Of a stretch of 64,000 nucleotides of DNA, positions 24,452 through 35,190 are shown piece by piece. The position numbers were made by a program, and so were the translations under genes. The notes under the pieces are model-generated. The model ran no database searches and had not been told where the DNA came from. It was given only the letters and a program-made list of their open reading frames with translations. Source of the stretch: Trogon surrucura (taxonomy: Eukaryota > Chordata > Aves > Trogoniformes > Trogonidae); the NCBI GenBank assembly GCA_020746105.1, contig CM036658.1, positions 11,826,689-11,890,688 on the forward strand, in the 5' to 3' direction. The first letter of the stretch is position 1. Each line of letters opens with the position of its first letter.

Positions 24452-24480
24452 AAAAAAAAATAAAAAAATTCCCCCCCCCC
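24452..24480 (+). repeat. A9 T A7 TT C10 homopolymer cluster
   Basis: A cluster of short A runs followed by ten C at 24471-24480, then an ACC/CCA-rich stretch. Low-complexity sequence on the edge of the CpG island, with no sign of a retroposon body. Confidence 0.75.
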
Positions 24481-25037
24481 ACCACCTCCACACACGCCTA
24501 AGGTATGTGGTGTTTTCTGAGCGGAAAAGGGGAGATATAACGTTTCTTTTTTTTTTTCCCTGGGATGTGAAAATGCGCCGAGGATGTAGGAGCTGTCGGA
24601 TTCAGCTCTTTGATCTTTCGTGAAACCATTCTGTGGAAAATTGCCCTCTCCCTCTCTGCAGTAGATAAACCTTCCTCACAAACTCCTTCCCGGGGCGCTT
24701 TGCCCGGGGACTGAGGGAGGAGATGACAGGCGGTACCATTTCCATGCCAGGTTTGTAACCCTTCCCGTGCTGTCCTCACCAGGCGGTGCGGGAGCTCAAC
24801 GGGCAAACAGCGCCTTCCTTCTCCGCCTTTCCTGGCTTTAAGTTAATTGCATCGAAGTGCAGGAGGAGACCGATGATGTCTTTAAGGGAAAATAGTGATG
24901 CTGAAGATTAGAGGGGACTTGTTAATCAATTGCACGTTTGAAAGGGCTTTTCTTCCCTTTGTTGCGTTCGCTAATCCATTTACCTCTCCCCGGGAGGTGA
25001 CAGATGCCTATATTTCCTGTTATTCAGCTCCGGGGTC

Positions 25038-25700
25038 CTAGGTCTTGCCATTTGTTGCATTACCGTGAAGGCAAAGGGTCATCAGAAAGCTAGAGGTCTG
25101 GGGGGGTTTTCCGGGGGGAGAGCAGGAGGCGAGCGTGTTACAGCTCACGGATTTGGGGTCAGTTCCCGTCGCGTTTATTTTTCCTAGTGCCTTTATTGCT
25201 CCCTTTGAAGGGCGGCTCGCTAACAAATTGCGCGGCCTGCCTCGCCGCCCTGCCCCTCCTGCGGGGTCCCGGGGATCTCCCGGCCGGGTGGGGGCAGACT
25301 GGGGGAGGGGAGGGAGGTGTGATGGAAGGCAGCGCCTCCTCCTGGGGCCCGAGCGAGAATGTAAAAGGAGATGCCGGACTTTGTGTCCCCGTTCCCACTT
25401 TTTTGAGCAGCTGGATCTGTTTTTTTCGGGCGCAGCGGGAGAGAGGCATGCAGGGTGTTCCCGGGAGCTTCTTTTCTTCCATCCCTTGCCCTCCCTACAG
25501 CCCGTGAACACCGACGCTTGTGCATCTGCTGCTGCCGGCTTCTTTATGCGCTCCTGGAGCCTCCCCGGGGCTTCCCGGGTGGGATGTGGGATCCTGCGCA
25601 TCGTCGGGCCGAGCTGAAAACTAAGGACTTAAAAAAGCGCTGGAGGGGAAGGCTCGGGCTGTGAGTGCAGCACCGCATCTCCGCCGTCTTCTGTGGGCGA
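25038..25700. promoter_or_regulatory. Second GC-rich patch
   Basis: GC- and CpG-rich sequence returns here after a lower-GC gap. All six frames are open for stretches, as expected from stop-codon depletion in GC-rich DNA, so none is taken as coding. It may be a shore of the CpG island, an intronic enhancer or an alternative first exon. No specific site decides between these. Confidence 0.45.
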
Positions 25701-25759
25701 TGGTACTGCTCTCTCCGTCTGCAAGTGTTATCAGGAGACATTTTCCCATTTGATGGGAG

Positions 25760-28511
25760 CGTTTCGACCTTCTCGGAGGCAATGTAAAATCAGAAACTAC
25801 CAGTAAAAACGGGATTGGGAACCGAAAATTTATTTATTTATTTGTTTAAATGCTAGCCGGTAAACGGGCTTGTGGTAATCCTATCAACCACCTGTGGGAA
25901 GTGTGGATTCTCTATACTTAGAGAAGCATGAAGTTTGAGACTCCATTTTCCTCGAGGAATGTGCAGCACAGTGCTTGAGAGACTATAATCACAGCAATAA
26001 ATACTCGTGTACTTCTATTGTTAAGCTGTAGTCTTCTGTTAATTAGATTTTCCTAATGGTAAACGGAGTCTTTGTTAACCCAAATTTCATTTAAACGATT
26101 ATTTTTGAAAATGTTATTTGGCCTTTTCAGGGTTCACTTTACAATATGGCCAAGTGAGAGGCAACAAAAAGTACGATGTTGTTGAAACTGGTGATGCACA
26201 ATGTACTTAGTTTATAAAATTTTGTCCTCTTACCATTAAATAGGAGAGGATGTGTAATCCACCTGAAGTTAATACTCACATGACTTGAGAAGTATGCAGA
26301 ACATGGAGTTAAAAAAAAATAAATCTTGTCAATAGAATGTCTGGGAATGAAAACGTAATGGTAGCTCTGTGCTATGATTTTGGAAGCCCCGAAGCTTGTA
26401 AATTTCTACCTAATTTTATGAAGAGAAACCCCTAATTTCTTAGAGTACAGTGTTAGTTGGGAAATGAATACAAGCAACAGATTGCTTCTGAATGCCTTTA
26501 AATGCCTAACTACAAAAATTTGTAAGATGCTTGGGTCTTTAAAATTGCGTGAGATTTAGCTATAGCTCCCTCCTGACTTTAATAAGTAAGATTCAGCTCT
26601 GGAAATTGTGTATAGGTCACCTGGCAAAAGTCGATACAGCTTTGAATACAAGAAGTCTTCACATAGCTTTCAATAAATAACATTGGCTACATTTACTTTT
26701 AGGTCAAACCTTAATCAAACCTTTTCTAGTGCTAATTAAATTGTTAAGTGGTTGAGTGGTAAGGTTGATCCTTGAGCCAAGGGTTGCCACTGAAGTTTTT
26801 TCTCCCCTTGACTGTCTTGATTATGTTAAGCATTTGTAATGGAACTGCAATTTTCTCCATAATCTCTTTTCTGCTGTAAACAGCACAGAAATGCAAGATA
26901 CAGGAAGAAAAGGATCTGTTGGCAGAAGAGGCAAATTAATCATGTTTAGTAAGCTTCCAGTTGTTTGTGGGAAAGCTGATCTTTTTTTTCTAAAGTCGCG
27001 GCACATTGTGTAAGGTGTGAATAGCTTTCAGAACCGTCTTTGGCATGGAAATATGTTTGACCACTGATTAGAGAACTGACAGTCTTAGCCCATTTAGCCG
27101 ATGAGAATTAAATGTTTACACCGAGTTTGTTTGATAACTACAAGAAGATTGTAGCATCCACTTCATGGTTTATCTCCAGTCTTAAATTCACATTTTATAT
27201 TCAGTAAAAATGTCAGTTAGAAGCAGTCAGTATCTGAAGTTTTTAATCGTATTTTGATTGGGAGAATTTATTTTAAAGATCCTCTTTGTATTTTTTGAAC
27301 ATTGGAGGCAAAGAAAAAGTATTAGGCAAACCTCCTTCGGTTTTTATACATAAATCTTTCTATAGATATTCTGTGTTTTGTTGTGCAGTTGCTCAGAGGG
27401 AAGAAATGCCACTTACAGTATTCCATATAATTTAAAGCATCTGCCACTATGTTCTCTGTGCAAAGGATGGCTTGCTATTTAAGTTTGTTTATTCATTGTG
27501 AGGCTGTTGCTTTGTAAAGGAGGTTGTCATTAGGCTCAGCTTGTCTGGAAAGTATGCAAGTCCTCAAGTCTTCTAATCCAGTGACTACAAAGTAGTTAAA
27601 GCTTCAAAGAAAAGGAACGACAGGATTTTGCTGCACTGAAAGAAGATGCATTGTTTGTTAATCCTGCTTTTAATTGTTGCTCATACTGTGGACTGCTGCA
27701 GCATTGCTAGTAACCACTCAGGACAAACAATTTAATGTAAATGGTTATCTTTCCTCTGGGTTTTGTCTAAACCCGTAAATCATTTGGAGTGAAATGTCCC
27801 TTACCAGGTTTTTGCATTTACTTTTTCCAAGCCTTTGCCATACACCGATACTAATTTGCAAATATCCTGCTGGATAGTTGCCCACGGACTTTAATCTCAA
27901 GCAACTTTTTTTCTCTTTATATCTGTTTGCCCTTGTCATCTAGTTTGGGAAAGGATTTCCACTTTCTTTTCCAAGTGATGCCTTCTGGTCATCTTTTTGG
28001 AAACTACAAATGGCTATATGTGACTTTTCTGGTGGCATTAAGAGACACTTCAGGAAGTCAGGGGATCCCTTTGCTCTGGAGTAGGACTTTGTCTTTTAAC
28101 TTGCAGTGGACAAAGTCCTTCATTTAAGAAAACAAACAAATCTGCATTGTAAATTCAGTGAAATCAAGAAATTGCGGTAGAAATACATTTCATTGATGGG
28201 TACGCTTACTGTTAAGGGTGTAAGTAGATGTATTCTACCTACCTTGGGCTTAGCTAACTCATAGGGTGGTAGCACCAGTCTTGAGAAGTTTGCAAAGCCT
28301 ACTGAAGAAGAAGTATGGGTATACTATAGACAGTTCCATGCTTCTGAGCTGGTTTGAAATTAGCTAGTGTGTATCTGCATGAGCTGTTTTGCACGTATAT
28401 CAATAGTGGCACCGCTTCGTGAAACAAAGGGCCTATGCTGCTGTCGGATGATTGAATTAGTCTTCATTTACATTGATGCTTTCTGTTTTTACTGTATAAA
28501 CTGTTCCAATG
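25760..28511. other. AT-rich presumed intron
   Basis: No exon or repeat body is recognised. Base composition drops back to AT-rich at about 25.8 kb. Confidence 0.45.
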
Positions 28512-28723
28512 CAGAAGTTCTGTACTCTGAAGGTGATGAGCCACTGGCACAGGTTGCCCAGAGAGATGGTGGAGGCCCCATCCCTGGAGACATGCAAGGT
28601 TGGGCTTGATGGGGCTCTGAGCAACCTGATCAAGTTGAAGATGTCCCTGCTCACCGCAGGGGGGTTGGACTAGATGACCTGTAAAGGTCTCTTTCAACCC
28701 AACACATTCTATGATTCTGTGGC
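28512..28723 (+). mobile_element. CR1 LINE, extreme 3' fragment
   Basis: The sequence starts AAGTTCTGTACTCTGAAGGT, runs through CACAGGTTGCCCAGAGAGAT and ATCCCTGGAGACATGCAAGG, and ends CTATGATTCTGTG. It carries only the last pol codons and the 3' UTR. The same wording appears in reverse at 59191-59490, so both come from one CR1 subfamily. Confidence 0.88.
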
Positions 28724-29629
28724 TGTCTCTGATGGTGGAAAAGTGTGGTATACAACAGCTGGTGGAGGAGGAACGATGTCATGATATTACTGACTCAGCA
28801 GAAGGTATTTGAATAATGAGCGTGGTCTTACATACCTGTTTGCTCTAAGTCCAAAGCAGAGCTGACTGATGTCCCCTAAAGGTTTGTGGTTGTGAGGGTG
28901 CCTGGAGCTCTTTGTTTATTTAGGTAAATCAGCCAGGTGGCTCTGCTGGAAAATAATCATAGAGAAAAAGGATTCTGCAGGAGTGAAAGACTATGTGGAC
29001 AGAGAGGAATAGAGAATTAGCACAATGAAAATGGGGTAAGATGTTTTCTTTTTCTGCTGTATTGATTTTGTTCTAGCAACAGGAAGATGTTTTGTGAGGG
29101 TGCTACTTGCAGGAATGGCAAAATGAAATCACTCTGTTCTGGACCTTGGCTAGAGTCTAGTTTTAAAGTGTGAATTGACCAATCAGAAAAGTAGATTGAG
29201 TCCCCACAGGTATTTTGTCACTGTGGTCTCAATTGATTTCACATGGCAGACATACCTCTAAGTACCTTTCATGTTCGACACTTTCCCCTTCAGGTCATGT
29301 GAATTTGTGACGAGAAACAACAAACACGTTTTCCGTATTCTTTCTTGAACAAGAAAGCCCCGTGTGTGTATTGTCATATCTCTGAGACTTTACTGAAGTT
29401 AGACTTCTGTCTTCTAATTGTTTGGTTTGGACACTTCTTTTTATGAGTGGCATAAACATTTAATTCTGTAACTCCAAGTTATTGCCCCATGTCCTCATCA
29501 ACACTGCTCTAGGCTGTTCATTTAACAGTTCATCTGGTAAGTATTATTTCAATATGAAGTGGCTTCTGATTTTCCTTGGTCTTGGTAGTTTAATGTCTTA
29601 ACATTTTTTTTCTGTGGTATTGCATGTGT

Positions 29630-29757
29630 CACAGTATCACAGAATGTTAGAGGTTGGAAGGGGCCTCGAAAGATCATCTAGTCCGTCTAGTCCACTCCCC
29701 CCTGCCAAAGCAGGATCACCTGGACTAGGTCACACAGGAACGCATCCAGTGTAGGCA
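29630..29757 (-). mobile_element. CR1 LINE, short 3' fragment
   Basis: A minus-strand CR1 tail. It contains GAATGTTAGAGGTTGGAAGG and CCTCGAAAGATCATCTAGTCC, which match the 3' end of the long copy at 50482. The segment CATCTAGTC-CGTCTAGTC holds a small internal duplication of about 9 bp. Confidence 0.85.
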
Positions 29758-32700
29758 GAATGACTTACAGTCAAGTTCCAGTAGAATCGCTAGAGTTCTA
29801 AAATTATCAAGTCTTACTTTTCAAAACAACATACACAACTGTCTACTTGAATCATGAATCAAACTATCAATGCACTAACACCTTATCAAAACAATAATGG
29901 AGTCACATACTCAGTTTTAGACTAGATAGAGGACAGATAACATAGAACAAAAGACACGAAAGATTTTATCCCCGTTTCTTTAGGAAAAAAATACATTTTT
30001 TTCTATGGTGGTAGTAATAAATTTGATTTCTACTAGTCACAAACAGTCCCTTCTGTATCATGTAAACTGTGAATTGTGAACTGTGAAGTTTGTTTCATGT
30101 TAAGTCTGAAAGAGGAATTAGAACTCTACCCAGTGCAAGTTAATGAGACTAGCAGGCTCCTGCACAAGTGGAGGAGCTTTCTTTCCTTCCTGTCTGCAAG
30201 AGAATAGATAGATCTCATACCTCTAACTTGGGTGTAAAGGAGACACAGGAGATTTTTTTGAACAACAACATTTAAGGGCAGAGAGAACCAACACAGAAAA
30301 ATCTTAGGAGCAGGTTAACTCAGGGCACAGCTGAGGCATTTGAGCTATATTTCATAGCAAGATCTTAAAATTACTCCCTATGTACATTTATGTAAGACAT
30401 GAGTCTTTTGCTTCCTAGACCCTTAACAACCTGTAACAGTTATACTTTTTTTCTTGCACATAACCAGGTATCATCTGCATCTAGAAGTACTGTTAAAAGA
30501 AGAAGTTACCTTATTCCCCCTCCCCATCTCTTCATCATTTTCTTCCTGAAGGATGTTACTGGCTTCCAGCTTTCCTGTCAGAGCAGTGGGTGGACATTCA
30601 GCAACCTGTTTCAGGCAATGTCAGCAAAGTCCTACAGTGCACTCATTCTGTGCTAACCCAACTGATTGAGAGTTCAGTGGATCAGAGGTCTCCCACATGA
30701 GCAGCTGTGCCAGTAGGCTAGAGGAGGCTGTAACTTCTGCAGCACTGGGATTTAGCAGGGAGGTCACCTATTTTACTGGCTCACTTAAGAGCTGGTAGCC
30801 TTTCTCAAGACAGTTTTGCTGAGCAGGGGGAAGGAGAATGAGAGTAGCAGTTGCAGTAGCATCTTCCAAGGTCAGGATTAATGAATCTTCATTCAGCTCA
30901 CAGTGTTCGTCTCTGTCACAGGCTTTCCTAGTTTATTCCTTCAGGCTTCATAGCAGCTTCCTGTAAATACCTGAAAAACTAATAGTTATCCTTCCATGTT
31001 GTGATGTCTCTAGTAATGCTTTATTTAAAGATTACGATAATTGTGTGCTACTGTGCTGGTCATTATTATCTGTTTCTTCTCTCTGTACTCTGTCTTAAAT
31101 TTGTCTTATATCTCAAGCTGTTTAATAGTGGTTAATACATCATTGACTAACTCTGGACAGTGCCTGGGTTTCCAGCGAAGTACAGATATGTAGGGAAATA
31201 ATAATCTGTTTGTTACTGGCACAGCAAGTTCGTATGAGAGTACTACAATAAAACTAGTTGTACCTGGGATCACCAGTGCTGCCAGAAGTGGCTGCACACT
31301 GAAGGACAGGAGGTCTCAGTCACAGCAATGACACCTTAGATCAGATGAAGTTGTTGTTGTACCTTACTGGTTTGTTCTTTTGGATGTAAAAGAAATGAAG
31401 GTCTGATGTGAGGAGAGTAAGATATCTCTGAAAGGGAAAAGCCAAGAAGAACAGTTCTAGAAACATTCATCAGATTTGTCTGGATTTGCATGAGAAATTA
31501 CTCTTCGGAGTGTATCAAAAGATTTGCTGAATAGACCATAAAATGAGAAAAGGGGAAAAAAAAATAATGTTGTTACTTGACAGCTCGGGACTGTAACAGC
31601 TGACTTGCTTTAAAATAGGTTCCATGAACCTCTTATGTGAACCAATAATAAAACTGATTGAGAGCTTAAGAGGCCGCAATGATGTATAAAGTTTTCTGCA
31701 TAGTTGGTGGTAGTAAAGTTTTAGTGAAGGGTTATACGATGTAAAGAGAATGCCGAGATAACAGTTTTTAAAATGAGAGAGTGCATATTTTGGGAGGTAA
31801 GTTAATAAATGGTTTTACTGTGGTTGTTCCTAGTTTAGAAGTGATGTGGCATAATCGTTTTATAGAAGAAAAACAACAATACTAAAGCTAATCATATTGT
31901 AGTCATGTTTTCGTATACAGTAAACTCTATCTCTTTTTAAAAAAAACAAAATCATAAAAGGGTAAATGAAGACTACGCCAACAGACTTTATATAGATAAC
32001 CCACTTATAATGCTGTATACTCTTTTATTTCAAGCAGTAACAATTCTGATTCTAAATGTGTACTGGTGTTTACATTTTGCTGATGCTTTGGAGAAACACT
32101 TTTCTTCACAAAAAGTTGTCTTGAGGTGTGTCTGTCTTGAGGTGTAGTTGTCAGGCAATGCAAGCTGCCCAAACTGTATGCCAGATAGCCGACTGGGCAA
32201 AAACTAACCCTGCAAAATCCAACCCAGTGCTGTCAACGCTGCTTGAACTATCCTACCTCCTGTCCCCAAGAAGCACCAGCACAGGGAAGAGGCCAGAGTA
32301 GGGTGGCTGGAGGGCTGCAAGGTGGAGCAGCCCTCACACCAAGTAGCTTAAATTTGCTGTGGGACTGTACTCTTGGAGACAGAGCAGAAATATTAGTGTA
32401 ATTGGGGAGGGCTGGAAACTTTGGAGTAAAGCACTTTCACAATATTGTTGTAGCTGATGGCTGTCTAAGGTTTGGATTCTGCAGAGCAGAGCCAGACTTC
32501 TGCAGTTTAAGAAAAATTTCACCTGCCTTGAAAGTGTAGTCTGCAAATCAGTGTTTAATTTAGTTGTCAGGTAGTTATCTTCACCACAAATGCTTTTTGT
32601 CATTTTTCTTTATGTCTGAGCAGTTGCATCTCCAGCAGTTGTTTCTTAAGCTGGATTCTAGGATTCCTGCGAGTTTTATATTAGGTTGTACTAGGAAAGA

Positions 32701-33535
32701 AAGATTGGTCTTTGAATTTAAATGTGTTAATAAAACGGGAGATCTTTTGGTACAATAAGCACCGAAATGGACAAAAGGAGAGTTTTGTGAAGGTTCTAAA
32801 GATCTATCAAAGCGTTCAGTGTGCTATTTGACTAGTCTAAATTGAAAATAACAAGGACCCTGTATAATCTAGCCATGAGTACTCATTTAAATCTTACAAT
32901 TTTCTGCTGAGAAATACAAATCATGCTGCTTTAGGACAGATAGGAATTTTATTTTTTTCATAAAGTTGAAAAGAAGGGGAGGAGTCTGTAACAGAGAAAC
33001 CAGATAATTATGTTCATGTAAGAAATTGCTGGGGAATGGGAAATAAAGATCATTTGTGGTACCCTAGGAACTCAGTGGCTGAATGGTGAGCTTGAACATT
33101 AAAAATGTTTTAAACAATTTTAGTTATAGTGGTGGTTAATGATGTCTCCTCTCATGATAGACTAGAATCTCTTACAAAGGACTAAGTGGTATTATGTAGA
33201 TAAAATTACAAGCTTGAACAGGATCTGAACCAAACCTACATGAGGAAAATACATCTGCTGTTTTTTTAATTTTAAAAATAACTGTGCTTCCTAGCTCTGT
33301 CTGGAAGCAATTTAATGCAACAAATTGATTTTTTACTTAAAAAAAAAAGTATTTCCAGCCAGACCAGAAGCAATAGTTAATAAATATTATGAGAGAGTGA
33401 GCCTGTTCTTTATGCTTGGTTTTGCAAACGCAGTGAATCAGTAATTCAACCTGTTTTTCTAAAACTGATCTCATATTTATCTTCTTGTCTCCGTGTCAAT
33501 GTAGAAATAGGATTTAGAAATCTTTTCCCCTACAG
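29758..33535. other. AT-rich presumed intron
   Basis: No supported exon or recognisable mobile element. The frames at 30399-30656 and 32334-32603 lack domain hallmarks and flanking splice sites. Confidence 0.45.
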
Positions 33536-33939
33536 AGGTAACAGAGAATCATGATACTGTGGTTTTCAAAGCAACAATGAAAAAACTATCCACATTTCTC
33601 TCAAATTTTATGTCTAGAGAACTTTTGGAAAATGATACTCTTGAGAAAAATATGCATTTTTTCCTCAATGTGTTATTTAAGAATATATTGAGTGTAGAAA
33701 ATGCTTTGAAGAGGATCATGCCAGTCAAAGACAAGAGCATGTACACTAAAGAAAGGCAGATTTCAGAAGTTATCCTGGTTTGTAGTCCAAAGGCCAATTT
33801 TAAAGCTAGGCGCAGTTTTGATTCTGGAACTTGGGGAGGATGTGTTTACACAGGAAAGGACTGCAGAAAGAAAAAGTGTCGATTTACAGTGCATTTTCAA
33901 AATTACAAAAAGTGGAAAATGTTACCTCACATTTACTGA
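33536..33939 (+). CDS. Candidate exon 2 (terminal) of the CpG-island gene
   Basis: TTTTCCCCTACAG precedes an exon start (AG GTA ACA GAG) whose phase fits exon 1 exactly: the trailing G plus AG gives Glu. It then stays open for 133 codons to a TGA at 33937. The product would begin EVTENHDTVVFKATMKKL, contain several Leu/Phe-rich helical stretches, one N-glycosylation sequon (ENDT) and four Cys near the C-terminus, and end in a basic, aromatic tail. AATAAA lies at 34115 with GT-rich sequence about 25 bases behind, as for a poly(A) site. No family was recognised. An open frame this long is expected once or twice by chance in a window of this size and composition, so the case rests on splice site, phase and poly(A) signal together. 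Confidence 0.28.
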
Positions 33940-34114
33940 ACACTTACTGTGTCCGCAGAGGTAGTTATTAGAAAGCTCCAGTTCAGTGTGAAACCACAGA
34001 GTAAACTAGATGTAGTAAATTCTCCCTGCAGACAAGTCTTTAGCGATCAGTAAAATACTTGAAATGTCATCTTTGTTTGTGCTGGCCATTGGCACATGAT
34101 TTATTGCTTCTGGA

Positions 34115-34120
34115 AATAAA
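34115..34120 (+). terminator. Possible poly(A) signal
   Basis: AATAAA about 175 bases after the candidate stop at 33939, followed by a GT-rich stretch near 34141-34165. AATAAA is common in AT-rich DNA, so this is only supporting evidence for the candidate exon. Confidence 0.25.
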
Positions 34121-34224
34121 CAGGGAAAAATCAAACCTCAGTACTGTGGTGTTAGGCTCTGTGGAAATTCTTGAAGTGTCTTTCCATATATTTTCTAGAG
34201 AGCTCAAGATCTTCAGTAACTACA

Positions 34225-35190
34225 CTGTGATTGGGGAAAAAAGGATCGTAAAGGACCTTGAGAGGTTGGATTATCTGTTCTTCAAGGCAGAATCACCTGT
34301 AGCTGTCATATTCTCAAGAGGTGACAGGAACACAGGTTCGGTGACTTCCACAGGCAAGCACACAAGCTTGGTGCTTACTTATGCTTGGTTGTAATTTGAG
34401 TGCATTACTTCCTCTTACAGTTTATTCCTCTACCCCATGTAGTTGTACTTTTTTTTTTATGTGACTTCTGAAACTGTTCCTCAGACTTTGAAGCAAACAC
34501 TTTTGAGGGATTATCTTGTTTCCTTGTAGACATCGCCCCTTGGACACCCCTCTTCCCCTCCTGCTTTCTCAGCCTTTCCTCTTACATCAGGTTTTCTGAA
34601 TCTCATGGTTGTGCTCATTCCTCCTTGCTGGATTTGCTCCAAAACTTCTTAAAGCGCGCTAACCAAAACCAGTGTATTCCAGCTCCGGCTGCACCAGCAC
34701 CAGCTAAAGGAAGAGGATTATTTCCTATATTTGCCAGATGACGTTGTTTTTATTTCACAGAGTGATGTCTGACTGTTTTGTGGCAGGATGGCATTGCTCA
34801 AGTTCTGATCTACTCCAGATCTTCCATGTAGAATTGTTGCCAAGTCCCTGTTTGGTACCAGTACAATCATTTAAGCACAAAGCCTTCTCCCTGTCCTCAC
34901 TCAGTTGTACGTCTTTATTCTCACCCGCTTCCATACCATTTTTTGCTGACATTTTATTTCATTTGCTAAGATCAGAATACTGGCAAAACCTAACAACTTT
35001 ATGTTGCCTGTGAAGTTCAGTAACAGAACTGAACATCTGTAACACTGAAACATGTGAAACTCCATCATATCAGTTAACCACTGAGAGTTAACTGTTTGTG
35101 GTTTTCCAATGAGTTGACATTCAACTCCACATATTTTTTAATAGTTCTCCTATGAGGATATCACGTGGGACAGTTCCCCCCCCAACTAAT
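34225..35190 (-). mobile_element. Ancient, heavily decayed CR1 LINE
   Basis: The clearest part is 34480-34745. There, CTCAGCCTTTCCTCTTACAT, then GGATTTGCTCCAAAACTTCT, then GTGTATTCCAGCTCCGGCTG, parallels in order the minus-strand CR1 text at 50.8-51.1 kb (CTCAGTCTTTTCTCATA, GACTCTCTCCAGCAG, CAGTATTCCAGATGGGGTC). Weaker similarity continues on both sides in the right order: AAGGCAGAATCACC near 34287 and AGGATATCACGTGGGACAGT near 35154, the latter paralleling GGATGCTGTGGGAGACTGTG at 51600. All frames are broken. The outer limits are approximate. Confidence 0.5.

Noticed and set aside
25038..25664. Overlapping frames of 100-187 codons on both strands
   Set aside because: Six-frame openness typical of GC-rich DNA; no domain, signal peptide or splice structure.
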